Positions 53,716-64,000 of a stretch of DNA of 64,000 bases are shown piece by piece (the first letter of the stretch is position 1; each line of letters starts with the position of its first letter). The stretch is from Cydia pomonella. Lineage: Eukaryota; Arthropoda; Insecta; Lepidoptera; Tortricidae. Position numbers and translations under genes: made by a program. The notes under the pieces were generated by a model, which searched no databases, was not told the origin of the DNA, and worked only from the letters and a program-made list of their open reading frames with translations. The stretch covers positions 25,837,204-25,901,203 of the forward strand of contig NC_084706.1 in assembly GCF_033807575.1 (NCBI RefSeq), read 5' to 3'.

Positions 53716-54160
53716 TTCCGATTCAGGCTGCACCAGCGTTAATGATGCAGTAATGCGGCGCGACATTATTGCCCACGTATGACGACCGGTCTGGCCTCGT
53801 GGGTAACCCTGCCTATGTAGCCGACGGTCCCAAGTTCAAATCCTGGTAAGGGCATTTATTTGTGTGATGAGCACAGATATTTGTTCCTGGGTCATGGGTG
53901 TTTTCTATGTATTTAAGTATATATATTTATTATATATTATATATATCGTTGCCCTCCCCACAACACAAGCCTTATTAAGCTTTTACTGTGGGACTTCAAT
54001 TTATGTAACAATGTCCTATAATATTTATTTATTATTATTTATATTGCTGACTGCGTTACTGCCACAAATGGCAAAATCGATGTTCCTGCACGGATTTTAA
54101 TATTTTCGGCAGTAATATCGCGTACTGTTTCAGTAATGCTGCCGACTGCATTACTTCAGG
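53716..54160. mobile_element. CAGTAATGC-type MITE interrupted by a SINE
   Basis: Left part 53716-53780 (TTCCGATTCAGGCTGCACCA, GATGCAGTAATGCGGCGCGA) and right part 54043-54160 (GCTGACTGCGTTACTGCCAC, AGTAATGCTGCCGACTGCAT) flank the S1 SINE at 53781-54042. A related uninterrupted block is at 54420-54580. Confidence 0.65.
53781..54042 (+). mobile_element. tRNA-derived SINE (family S1)
   Basis: GACGACCGGTCTGGCCTCGT, GGGTAACCCTGCC (A box with a small deletion), then AAGTTCAAATCCTGG (B box), body and the tail CCTATAATATTTATTTATTA. It serves as the unoccupied reference for the 50187/52855 junction. Confidence 0.9.
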
Positions 54161-54957
54161 AAATGTCAAATTTAATACAAATGTCTCGATAAAATTACCT
54201 TTAAAGTACATATGTGCTACTTTACCACATTAGTGCGATAATTAGCACATTACGTGACTATGTCTAACATTTAAAGGGCCATATGTACTGTAAAATTTTG
54301 TACGATACGAATAGGTAATTCGCAACTCATTTCGATCACCGAACCCTTCGGTTGTGTTTTAATTTACCGCCACTTGTTGCACATTTCCTATTTTTCGTAC
54401 TTGTATCGTAAATAACTATTTTGTTCTTGCATTGCTGCCGTAAATGTCAAAACCTATATTACTGCCCGGATTTCTGCCATTTGCGACATCAAAGCAGTCG
54501 GCAGCAATATCACGCTGCAGCCTGCAATATTGCAGCAGTCACGCTGGTGTGGTCTGAATCCGAACTGAACCTTAAATGTGATAGGACATCAAATGCCGTG
54601 TTTACGATGATGTCATGTGACTTTCAAACCGCAGGTTATAGCGATGCGGAGAAATGGGCATTACATGTGACTGATATATTACCGATGTCTGATTTGACTG
54701 GGTGCTTAGCCAACGTGCCAATCATTAACGCTTCGTAGCCTAGTCATCTCTCTCTATCAGTCTTCGATAAATAAATAAATATTATAGGACATTATTACAC
54801 AAATTAACTATAATATTTAAATTAATAAAACTAAGTCCCACAGCACAGTTTCTAGTCTTCGATATTAGTGCAATAGTGACAGATGCGTTTCGTTCGCTAC
54901 GGAGCGTTGAACGATTGGCACTTTGGCTACGCACCCTAACCTATTTATTAAGTATTT
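54161..54957. other. MITE and SINE fragments, no gene
   Basis: 54420-54580 is a CAGTAATG-type MITE fragment ending GCAGTCACGCTGGTGTGGTC. 54690-54760 and 54890-54940 are CGATTGGCAT-family fragments. 54766-54845 is a minus-strand S1 SINE tail. The 105-codon frame at 54421-54738 is a by-product. Confidence 0.55.
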
Positions 54958-55082
54958 ATTTATTAAGTGCTGGAAGGGATCCCTTTTAGGGATAAGTTAG
55001 CCTTTATACATAACATTTTTTTGTTTTGTTTTGTATTTTATGTTAACCTGTTTATGTGCAATAAAGTGGCATACATACATAA
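54958..55082 (+). mobile_element. LINE 3' tail (family T)
   Basis: GCTGGAAGGGATCCCTTTTA, GGGATAAGTTAGCCTTTATA, then GTGCAATAAAGTGGCATACA, TACATA. Sister of 28693-28800 and 63581-63720. Confidence 0.85.
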
Positions 55083-55084
55083 GT

Positions 55085-56504
55085 ATTAGCTAACTGCCGG
55101 CGACCTTGTCTGCGTAGAAAAGTGACTGTGATTTTTATAACAAAATCTACTTAAATAGGTAGACCGTGGAAAACAGCAATTGATCACAATAAATATACTG
55201 AAATGTTATAAAAATACAATATCACAAAAAATTTCAGTTTTAAGTTTTTTTTTTAACTTCTATAACGAAATAAATGGTACCTACCATTCGTTTCCTTACA
55301 TACCTACATACTTATTATTAAAAATTGATTGTACGTAACTATTGTATGTATTTTTTTTTATTGTATGCACGTAAACGCAATATCTCACCGTCAAACTTGA
55401 ATTGAAAACTTGAATGTTGTCAAAACTACTAAGCTAATTTTGATGACAAAGATGTCAATCGATTCATCTTTATGACCCGAATGTCAAAGGTCACATTTGT
55501 TCAAACGTCATTTTAAGATAAATTAAAATAATAAATATAAAGGTTATTAAAAACATTAAATTACAAAAAAAATACATTTCTAATGCTATGAAAGAGGGTC
55601 ATTGTTGTTCTAAAAAGTGTGTAGAAAGTAATATGTTTCGGCAATAGAGCATATTACTTTCCAAGTACGATTTATTTAATTTTTTTACGATAGGCAATTG
55701 AAATTTGATTATAAATGGATTTGTTATCAAAATTTCCATTCTGAAATTCCTGATTCCATAAATAACGATACTTTTACCTAAATGGTTAATTGAAAGTACC
55801 CTCAAGAAATGCTATAAAAATATACTTAGTCATGTTTTAAAAAAACAGATGTATTTTACTTTCCTCGTATTCGAAATGAAAAGTAGAGTATTTAACTCAG
55901 GTGAAAGGCATCATTTCAACTTCGGTTTATTGCCACACTATCTCGACAGAAATGATTACCTTTCATCCCTTGGTTAACAATCTATTTATTTGTTGTTTTC
56001 ATGTCAGGTGCTTTTTGAAAAAACATAGATTGTGTCCATATGTCTTAGCTTAGACATGAATGCAGATTTTCCGTTGACTGCATCCATCTTGCATCTGTCA
56101 TCACGAACACGTCACGTTACGTAACCGACACGTTTTATAGCGTATTGAAACACCAAAGATGAATTAATAATAAACACTGTCGACAGCCATACAAAATACT
56201 ACACGCAGATAGAAATGTTCCAAACTCGGTAATACGGTTACCGTTTTTGTGGTCACCAGTTGGCGCCACTGTAGATGTAGATCTAGAAAAACATATCTCA
56301 AAATTCTGCTGTACTTTTTTTTTAATCATTAATTTCTAATATACACAAAGGTATTTTATTTTTAACGTCTAAATTTGCCTTTTTTTTCGACCTGTTTAAA
56401 TTTGCATATATTTTAGTTGGCACTTTTCTAAAACAACTAACATTTATTGAACTATTTCTAATGTTTACCATGATAAATCAAAAATGGAAAAAGATTTACC
56501 ACAA
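55085..56504. other. Gene-free interval with one hairpin repeat
   Basis: Positions 55890-55985 (TTAACTCAGGTGAAAGGCAT and the inverted TGATTACCTTTCATCCCTTG, GTTAA) resemble the hairpin inside the elements at 10025 and 33852. No gene recognised. Confidence 0.45.
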
Positions 56505-58620
56505 TTATGAACAAGGAGTGACAAATCGCGGTAAAAACTGGAAACCTCATATCCTTAAACTTTCAAAGCAACTTTCCTCTTTTATAGGGTAAAGGCACCA
56601 GTAGTCAGCCTTATAACGCATTTTTAAAGTTTGTACTCTCGACGTTTTTACAGGATTAGTCGGATAAATAAACGCATAACATGGTTAGATCAATTGTTTA
56701 TTATAGCTTTAAAACAAAGTATGTCAAAAAATAACAATCCTCTTTATAATATCTATAATTAAGATTAAACAAAAAATGGCACTTTTCTCCAGTAGTCAGC
56801 CTCTAAAATCCAGTAAGCAGCCTTTGTGTACCCAGTACTCAGCCTTTATAAACTATTAATAACAATGAAATAAAAAACACTATTATTTGTATTAAAGTTA
56901 ACGATATTATAATATTTATAATTCCTAGGTAGGAAGCTAGAGTATAGGTAGGTACCTATACTCTTATAAGTACAATTCTCATGCGAAATTTGTAGCCTAT
57001 AGGTGCTTAAAATTATTCTTGCAAACTAATAAACACTGTATTTATCTTCTTATTTTTTATTAATGAATCTGTTTATTTAATAGAATTCATAATTTTTAAA
57101 ATAGGTTTAAATGCTGGTTAAACCCGTGCAGGGGCCCATTAGATATTGGAATATTTCTCAACAAAAGTATGTATACACTTTTAAACCTTATTTAAATGAG
57201 TTAAAGTTCATAATATTTGGCAGCGACGTACCAAGGAAGATAATGGCTGAGTACTGGATCCGCGAAACCCAGTGGTCAGCCGCATTAAAACGTTATTTCA
57301 AATGCGGCTGACTACTGGGTTTTACTTTAAATTGACTGAGACATGCCTAACTAAATTTGAAAATGTAAATGTAACGGTCCTAACGGTCGTATTGGATCGA
57401 AAATAAAAAAAATAACTAAGAACCCAAAGGTCAGCCGCGGGAGGCTGGGCACTGGATTTTTTGTAAAAATGTGGTATCCAGTGGTCGACCTCCTCAATTT
57501 ATAAGTTAAATATTGATATTTCTATTTAAATATAACGCAATTTAATAGATAAACTAACCAATAAACCCATCATTAACAAAAAACAGTAACTTTTTATATT
57601 AAAACATATTTTTTCTCACGCGTTAAAAGAACACCACGTGCAGTAAAAAATATGGCGGACATGACATTCTAGCTCTCGTCAACAAACATCACCTTTATGA
57701 ACGAGTATATTTCTTCTCCCCGATACCTCACCGCACCTGCCGTGTTACGTATTAACGGATAAGGAATCAGAGCTCCTATTTGACTACTCGCGATTTGTTT
57801 AATCGAATATACCAGATATTTATGACCAATAAACGACTTAAAAGGCTGACTACTGGTCCCTGGCTGGCCACTGGTGCTGTTACCCTATACGCACTCCAGC
57901 ATCTCAAACGCGGCACCGACTTCAATACGGCTCTCACGGCGTATTACGCTTTTGCCTATTCAAGAATGTCTTATGGTCTTGTCCTGTGGGGACAAAGTAC
58001 TGAAGTCGATAAAATCTTTATTCTTCAAAAGAAATGCATAAGAATTCTTGCCAACATTAATCTTATGGAAATGGAATCATGCCAGCCATACTTTATTAAA
58101 TTTAAAATACTTACCTTAACTTCCATGTATATCTTTGAATGCAGTAAATTTGTAAGAAAACATTTTGAACTATATACCCCAGTAACAGATATTAGAAGAA
58201 ATAACAGGAATCTTAATAAACTTAAATTGCCCTTCTCGAGAATGAAAATTGTAACGTCTAGCCCTCACTACATGATGATCAAGATATATAATAAGTTACC
58301 TAACTCTATAAAAAATCAGGAAAAGACTACTACATTCACTAAATTATTAAAAATATTTCTAATAAATAAATGCTATTATTCCCTAAGTGAATACTTTGAA
58401 GAGGATACTAATGATTGATGGTAATACTAATGGTTTATGCTAAAACTCATGTATTTAATTGCAATGTTAAGATTATTGGTTTCTCATTGTTTAAAGTAGA
58501 TTTAGTCCTCTTAAATTGCTGTGCCCTTGCAGGGCGTCACATGTACTTCTACACTTTCTGTTCCATCTTATGTGATTTGTGATATGCAATAAAGATTTGA
58601 CTTTGACTTTGACTTTGAAA
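56505..58620 (+). mobile_element. Jockey-like LINE 3' region, split by a TIR element
   Basis: Before the insertion the frame reads GVTNRGKNWKPHILKLSKQL, SSFI (to 56586). After it (from 57886) the frame continues YALQHLKRGTDFNTALTAYY, AFAYSRMSYGLVLWGQSTEV, DKIFILQKKCIRILANI and on through IKIYNKLPNSIK to a stop at 58418. This is the conserved thumb/C-terminal region of a Jockey-type reverse transcriptase. The 3' UTR ends GCAATAAAGATTTGAC and (TTTGAC)n at 58619. Removing the insertion with one TA restores the frame. 5'-truncated. Confidence 0.92.
56587..57885. mobile_element. TIR element with TA duplication and CCAGTAGTCAGCC motif repeats (1299 bp)
   Basis: The ends GGGTAAAGGCACCAGTAGTC and (reverse complement) GGGTAACAGCACCAGTGGCC are inverted repeats. 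TA flanks on both sides, and the LINE frame is restored by removing the element plus one TA, so the duplication is 2 bp, as in Tc1/mariner-type transposition. About ten copies of CCAGT(A/G)(G/C)TCAGCC-like 13-mers lie in both orientations, near 56597, 56790, 56811, 56831, 57268, 57302, 57425, 57480, 57843 and 57860. The 66-codon ORF at 57111-57311 shows no transposase motif. Confidence 0.88.
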
Positions 58621-58769
58621 AAGCTTGCAATTCCCAAAAATACCATGCATTTGACATTTTGAACGACCTCGACCATTCTTTTTTATTAATCATGTTTTTT
58701 ATTTGTTTTTATATTTTGGACTATCTATTTGCGGAGGTGCGATTTGTTTGACTCAGTTTTAATATTAAC

Positions 58770-58862
58770 TTTTATGTTAAGATATTTATTTTTGATATAT
58801 TTTTTGCATGCATTTCTAATACAAACACAATGTAATATTGTTATTGAATAAATGATGATGAT
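58770..58862 (+). mobile_element. LINE 3' tail, (GAT)n
   Basis: TAATATTGTTATTGAATAAA, TGATGATGAT closes an AT-rich 3' UTR. No coding part. Confidence 0.5.
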
Positions 58863-58924
58863 ATAGATATGTACGCCTCTCCGGTGTGCGAATCTGCATC
58901 TCTCGTAAAAATCGAATGTTAGGT

Positions 58925-59055
58925 ATATGAGTTACCTCCTGAGGTATTTCCTTTGCGCTATGACATGAGGTTCTTCAAGAAGCGGGTATTCAGGCTCATA
59001 TTATGGCTCCATGGGTGACGGTGACGGTTTCCATCAGGCAGCTCTGCTCGTTTGT
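58925..59055 (+). mobile_element. LINE fragment (sister of 29101-29500)
   Basis: GTTACCTCCTGAGGTATTTC, CTTTGCGCTATGACATGAGG, TTCTTCAAGAAGCGGGTATT and CATCAGGCAGCTCTGCTCGT repeat the 29300-29465 segment with an internal deletion. Confidence 0.82.
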
Positions 59056-59494
59056 AGGTGTAACAAAATAGCGGGGATCCATTTAATGGCATATTCGGTA
59101 TATATGGTATAGTTCTGACTGGACAAACGTAGAAGAAAAAGAAATTGACGACAAAATGTTTGACCTATGTATGGAGGGTTGACCAACTTAGATAACCCAA
59201 TAGAAAAAAAAAAAAATACACCGACTCGTTTCGCCGACAACGATTCGCAGAAAACAATCTGCTAAAAAAATGTCAGAGAATCATTTTTATTCGTCCCAAT
59301 GAATCCCCACTATTTTTTGATTACACCTTGCATAGTATCGATACGATAGATCAAATGGTGACATGGTGACAATTATAACCATGACAAGTATGGAAATTTC
59401 TTTTTTTGTGTGTGTATTTTATTTTGTTTGTGTTGTGTTTTGACCGGTGGGACTCACCGTGGCTGAAACACAGCTATATGCCCCATTTTGTAAG
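59056..59494. other. Gene-free interval
   Basis: No repeat end or ORF recognised. Confidence 0.35.
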
Positions 59495-59638
59495 GGATCC
59501 TCTATATGATGGCCCAGCGTAAGCCAGTCTAAGGGACGCAGCTATGCGTATGATTAAAATAACAATATCACTTACTCCCTCTAACGCATAAATGCGTCCC
59601 TTGGACTGGCCTGCGCTGGGCCATCGTGTAGAGGAGCC
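59495..59638. mobile_element. MITE with about 55-bp inverted repeats (144 bp)
   Basis: GGATCCTCTATATGATGGCC, CAGCGTAAGCCAGTCTAAGG and the inverted right end (GGCTCCTCTACACGATGGCC, CAGCGCAGGCCAGTCCAAGG) flank a 35-bp AT-rich loop. Confidence 0.9.
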
Positions 59639-59859
59639 ATAAAAAAATGTTTCAATGTTACATATGTTTGAACTAACCTTAGATTTAAGTATTAGTATGT
59701 TACTATCACATTATGGACTTTTGATCGAAATAAATGATTTTAATCGATTGATTAGATTGATATAGTGATTGGAAATGTAGCATAAATTATATAAATCAAA
59801 ATTGTTTAATTATATAAACCCATGCTCAGGGCCGGATCCGGAACGCCCTAGTTGCGGCA

Positions 59860-60035
59860 AAATTATAAAATCTATTTATTATTTGTATTGTTTCTCTATT
59901 GAATTGTGCAATAAAGAGTATTTGTATTGTATTGTATTGTATTGTATTATATACTTATAATCTGTAAATATATATAGTGACATATAAGATGTAAATTTTA
60001 TGAATAAATCATGGGATTGAATTGAATTGATTTTT
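59860..60035 (+). mobile_element. Two adjacent LINE 3' tails
   Basis: AATTGTGCAATAAAGAGTAT with (TTGTA)n ends near 59950. ATTTTATGAATAAATCATGG with (TTGAA)n ends near 60030. Neither keeps coding sequence. Confidence 0.55.
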
Positions 60036-60039
60036 GATA

Positions 60040-60689
60040 CATTCGTACGCTACATTCTCTATTATTTATTAGTCTCTAGTAATGTTTCGTTATTGTGATA
60101 GTTCATAACCGCACATCGTTTGGGTCGTATGACTGTATCGAGCACAACGCGGTACAATGCATCAATTTGCATGGCTACATGCACAATTTATGAGGAAAAT
60201 CGTCGGAAGATATCATCAAACTATTAGGGCATGATGTACGAAAAAATCAACAGACAAAACGGTTAGAAAACTGAAACCCGATTTAGTTTTCATACGATTT
60301 TGTATAGTATAATAATATTATCCTGAAAGGGGCCACTGATTAGGACGGACCATGATATGACACTGATATGTATTATATAGTATAGAATGTATTATATATT
60401 ATAATTATAACTACCTCCTGGTACTAGAGTAAAACCGTCGTATCTGTAGTGGTCGAAATCGTTCTTATGCGCCGTTCAACTTTGTTAATCTCGGTACTTA
60501 CTTATAGTAAAATTATTACATTCATGTTATTTATCTCCTCAATATATACTTTATTACCCAACGTATTTATTTAGCCTAAACATTAAACCTACTATCACAT
60601 ATGTCAAAGTATCATACAGTATAATCTTATAAATATATCCATAAACATAAACATATATTTGCATACCTATATTATTTTTTACACAAACA
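60040..60689. other. Gene-free AT-rich interval
   Basis: No recognisable gene. GGGGCCACTGATTAGGACGG near 60339 may be a MITE remnant. Confidence 0.35.
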
Positions 60690-60968
60690 GTCTTAGCCAT
60701 ACAGTTTCCGACAAGCAGCAAGTAAATTCGTATTGTACGAAGGGTCGGCCTGAAAACCAGCGTTGTAGTAGGTAAGCCTGCTGCAACACATGCTGAGGTT
60801 CGCTCCTTTTTAGCATCATAATTTTAAAAGTTTTTTATATCTACATGTAAACATAAATTTGTGCCTAATTAAGTTTCATTTTAAGGCTTGTAATGTTTTG
60901 TAGTATTGCCTGTAAACATGTTTCAATGTGGTGTTAAATAAAAATATTCTATGTCTATGTCTATGTCT
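60690..60968 (+). mobile_element. LINE 3' UTR with (CTATGT)n tail
   Basis: CCTGAAAACCAGCGTTGTAG, ACACATGCTGAGGTTCGCTC, then AATGTGGTGTTAAATAAAAA and TATTC(TATGTC)n. The start is imprecise. Confidence 0.65.
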
Positions 60969-61182
60969 AACTATATAATGACTGTTTACATACACATTTA
61001 TTTTATTTCACATCTCATTTATATATTGTAGGTTATAAGGTCTTATAGGTTTACTATCTTTTAGGAAATTAAATATTTCCTTTTATGCCGTTTCGTAGAT
61101 TTTGATGTCTACCGTTCTCTAATTCTTTCTGAATTGCTCAAAGGGTAACTGGAAGAGATTCCTGTTTTATGTTTCCTTTTTT

Positions 61183-61480
61183 ACCGACTTCAAAAAAGGA
61201 GGAGGTTCTCAATTCGTCTGGGTTTTTTTTTTCAATCGACACCTTGAAAATGATGGTTCAATACAATTGCCCAATTTTTGCCCAGATCTCTAATTACAAA
61301 TCACAACGCATCTTATTGACGTCACGGAGGACGGCCGATGACCTACGAAATTTGAAGTTCGGCAGCGATCGTCCCGGTAAAAGTTATTAATAACATTTTT
61401 TTTTTTTATTGATACAAATGTTTACATGACATTACAGTTGAACCAATGCGTCACGAAACTTAGACTAACAGCAATAATAA
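61183..61480. repeat. Interspersed repeat plus minus-strand LINE tail
   Basis: ACCGACTTCAAAAAAGGAGG, AGGTTCTCAATTCGTCTGGG (61183-61225) is a common interspersed word block. From 61398 a poly-T run followed by ATTGATACAAATGTTTACAT looks like the poly-A end of a minus-strand LINE. Confidence 0.5.
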
Positions 61481-61959
61481 TTATAAGTATTAACAATTAT
61501 AAAACAATAATGGCACATTAACAAATTAAATTGGGACAGTTGAGCACCTAGCATCCATCGCCTCACAGATCTCAAGCATTCACTATACACTGCCGCCCAT
61601 CGCCAAGCAACAAGTCTTCCTTGAAGCTCCGCTTAGGCATCCCTGTTCTATCTAAAAATGAGCCTAGGCCTCGACACGCTAATCAAATTACCTTTTTTAG
61701 CATCTGTATTATAAAAACACAGTTTAGTAAGCTTGTAAACATTAACGCTGTCGCAACAATTAAAGCACTAAGTAATCTTATCAAGTGAAAATGCGGACAC
61801 ATTCATCCTTTGTCAGCAAAATGGGTTAAGTAGCGCGTAGGACAAAGTGAATGGGCATCATCCATTTGATAGTGATCTGCCCACGTAGGTTACAACATAC
61901 TTACCACTTTGTTTAATCATGTAGCAACCCTATTCAAAATAGCATGGCCTATATCTATG

Positions 61960-62107
61960 TCAGGATTTTGCCTGCCTTGTCAGGATTTTTCGTCCTTAAT
62001 CAGGATTTTTGGTCCTTTGTCAGGATTTTTCGTTCTTTGTCAGGATTTTTTGTCCTTTGTCAGGATTTTTCGTTCTTTGTCAGGATTTTTCGTCCTTTTT
62101 CAGGGTT
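61960..62107. repeat. 20-bp minisatellite, about 7.4 units
   Basis: TCAGGATTTTTCGTCCTTTG-type units start at 61960, 61980, 62000, 62020, 62040, 62060, 62080 and 62100 with strict 20-bp spacing. Both long open frames over it are repeat artefacts. Confidence 0.97.
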
Positions 62108-62226
62108 GCGTGAGGACTTCGCGAGTACCAGAGTTTTTAGAAACCTCAATCAACCAGAAGCTACCTACAGGTTTGGAGTTGTAGCTACAGCATATGGTCG
62201 CTTGTACCTACGGCAGATTAAAATAA

Positions 62227-62490
62227 AAACCGGCCAAGTGCGAGTCGGACTCGCGCACGAAGGCTTCCGTACCATTATTTAAAAATCGTTTTTTGTATGA
62301 GAGCCCCCCCATACAAAAAAAATATTTTATTCTGTTTTTAGTATTTGTTGTTATAGCGGCAACAGAAATATATAATCTGTAGAAATTTCAACTGGATGAT
62401 AGTTAGTATCACGGTTCATGAGATACAGCCTAGTGACAGACGGACGGACGGACGGTCCCGTTTGTCCCTTTGGGTACGGAACCCTAAAAA
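62227..62490 (+). mobile_element. Short CCGGCCAAG-type element (264 bp)
   Basis: Begins AAACCGGCCAAGTGCGAGTC, GGACTCGCGCACGAAGG and ends GGGTACGGAACCCTAAAAA after a (GACG)n run. It shares its terminal words, but not its interior, with the 700-bp copies at 10025 and 33852. Confidence 0.87.
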
Positions 62491-62494
62491 AACA

Positions 62495-62680
62495 CGAGAC
62501 ATTTTATACTACGTCGGTAGGAAACAAGCATACAGCCCGCCTAATGGTAAGCAGCCTGCAGGCTACTGACTGCAGTCAGCAACTCCAGAGGTGTTACATG
62601 CGCGATGGCGTCCCTAACACTCTGCACCCTCGTTGTTCACCAGCAGAAACACATAAGTAGGGTTAGCACGTGCACATCTC
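62495..62680 (+). repeat. Interspersed repeat R, diverged copy
   Basis: TTTTATACTACGTCGGTAGG, AAACAAGCATACAGCCCGCC, TAATGGTAAGCAGCCTG, then TTACATGCGCGATGGCGTCC. Confidence 0.75.
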
Positions 62681-62684
62681 TCAT

Positions 62685-63370
62685 TAAGCGGGACTAAAGG
62701 GAACTTGTAAAATTTGTACAAGATAAGCGCTTCAATTTTAGATCGCCTACAACCTATCTGGTTATATCATTGATTAAACCAGATTATCTAACACATATTT
62801 GTTTTGTATTAAGTTACCTACTAACAATTTTGAGAGCAGTCGTGCAGAAGATATATATTTGGTGCATGATTTAATTACATTGCTAAATGTGAAGCCGTGA
62901 GCGTGTGTGGCCGGTTTTTGTCAGACTTGATATATGATACCTATGTTATTTCGAGTGTATCTGTCTTTGCTACTTCAGTAGGTAGGCATAGAAACCAATG
63001 AAGATATTAATGACTAATTGGTATCTAAATCATTGATTGTATTAAAAGATGGCTTTTAGGAAGCTTAAGCCAAGTCGGCCTAAGTTTACTTATTTTTGGA
63101 AATCCGCTCCATCAGACAAGAGTATACCACGCACGAAGACTATTTCTCGTACCTTACCTACAACATTTTAACTCGTCAATTGGCATGTGTCGTTTTTGAG
63201 TTATTGTAATTTCGATCTTATTTCAATTAATCAAATTTTAAATTTAAATGACATAATCGGTCGGGAGTCGACGGCCTGCCACTCCAAGGGTTATGGATAT
63301 GGTTGGGCCTTGAAATTACGCAGACTCTATTATGAGAGACTTACTTGACTTATTGTCCTACGTATGTCCC
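62685..63370. other. Gene-free interval
   Basis: AT-rich, no ORF of note and no recognised repeat boundary. Confidence 0.35.
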
Positions 63371-63925
63371 CTAGATGGGGCAGAGGGCGTCCACAGTGCG
63401 CCGCCATCTGGATCGGTCTTGAGCTTCGTGCTTAAGTTCGCTCCAAGTGTTCCCAACCGCCTTCGCATCTGCAATAATAGTCCGGCGCCAGGTCTGCTTT
63501 GGACGGCAACGTTTCCTCTTTCCTTGGGGATTCCAGTCTAGGACTTGCCTCGGTATGTCGTCAGCCCTTCGGAGTGTATGTATGTATGTATGTACATGTA
63601 TAAACTCTTTATTGTACAAAAGACAAAATATAAATATGGCACAGGATAAGCAGTACAAAGGCGAACTTATCCCTTTAAGGGATATCTTCCAGTTAACCTT
63701 TGAGTAGATGAGAATTGATGAAGAATGGTAGACAAATATAGCACTGAGTACAATAGACTAGAGGAAAATCAATAAAATTATAAAAGAGGGCGAAAAAAAA
63801 ATACAATTAAATGAAAAAAAAAATAGAAGTAATAGTAGTGAGTGTATGCCCAATCCAACTCCATTTCCGGCGCTTGATCTGCTGGTCGATCGGGGTTTCA
63901 TTGCAGCATCTCCAGAGGCTGGCAT
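63371..63925 (-). mobile_element. LINE reverse-transcriptase C-terminus split by a second LINE
   Basis: The minus strand reads NETPIDQQIKRRKWSWIGHT, L (63905-63841). After the inserted segment it continues RRADDIPRQVLDWNPQGKRK, RCRPKQTWRRTIIADAKAVG, NTWSELKHEAQDRSRWRRTV, DALCPI-stop (63571-63371). This is a strongly conserved LINE C-terminal signature (WIGHTLRR...R.AL.WNPQGKRKRGRP..TWRR). The frame is intact apart from the insertion. Confidence 0.92.
63581..63839 (-). mobile_element. 5'-truncated LINE insertion with 9-bp target duplication (family T)
   Basis: Flanked by GAGTGTATG at 63572-63580 and 63840-63848. On the minus strand its 3' end reads AAAGGTTAACTGGAAGATAT, CCCTTTAAGGGATAAGTTCG, TTTGTACAATAAAGAGTTTA and a (TACA)n tail abutting the duplication. 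The poly-A/poly-T interruptions near 63795-63825 are AT-rich 5' remnants. Confidence 0.88.
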
Positions 63926-64000
63926 TATGAGAGGGATATAGATAAGGTATTGTAGTATCAATAAAGTGTTTATTTTCGAAAATATGCTTTATCATAAAAT

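Noticed and set aside
57111..57311. 66-codon ORF inside the TA-flanked element as its transposase
   Set aside because: Too short, with no DDE/D-type motif or helix-turn-helix recognisable. The element is treated as non-autonomous.

Overview
The window looks like a gene-poor, repeat-dense stretch of a lepidopteran (moth or butterfly) nuclear genome. The evidence is AT-rich DNA; many interspersed families that I recognise as typical of Lepidoptera (CCGGCCAAG...GGAACCCTAA elements, tRNA-headed SINEs, 5'-truncated LINEs ending in AATAAA plus short tandem tails, many short hairpin MITEs); and no bacterial-style gene packing. I found no complete host protein-coding gene, rRNA or canonical tRNA. Almost every long open frame is a transposon remnant or a by-product of tandem repeats.

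Layout. 0-9 kb: a 1.5-kb long inverted repeat, LINE remnants (RTE-like and others), a GC-rich coding-like patch (4.7-5.0 kb) and a hexamer satellite (5.8-6.0 kb). 9-15.5 kb: a 444-bp hAT-type MITE, then a SINE split by a 4.39-kb hAT-type element. That element has an 8-bp target duplication and consists mostly of two satellite arrays, one of 120-bp units and one of 100-bp units. 16.4-20.4 kb: a candidate core promoter, then a fold-back structure made of about 23 copies of another 120-bp satellite, 15 forward and 8 inverted, carrying a nearly perfect 657-bp duplication. A four-copy hairpin array abuts it. 20.5-49 kb: scattered MITEs, SINEs, LINE 3' ends, further hAT-type MITEs, an LTR with a primer-binding site, a frameshifted unrecognised reading frame (24.6-25.0 kb) and possible splice sites near 32.1-32.5 kb. 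49.7-53.0 kb: a nest in which a MITE is interrupted by a SINE, which is interrupted by a 2.67-kb DNA transposon with perfect 30-bp terminal repeats and a decayed transposase. 56.5-58.6 kb: a Jockey-like LINE split by a 1.3-kb TIR element with a TA duplication and about ten copies of a 13-bp motif. 58.7-64 kb: more LINE tails, a 20-bp minisatellite, and a LINE interrupted by a second LINE with a 9-bp target duplication.

The sequences do not form a pathway. Their relationship is historical, a stratigraphy of nested insertions. The points most worth attention are the satellite-carrying hAT-type element, the related 120-bp satellite in the neighbouring fold-back structure, the decayed-transposase element and the TA-flanked element inside the LINE. 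Family assignments rest on motif recognition by eye, without database searches.
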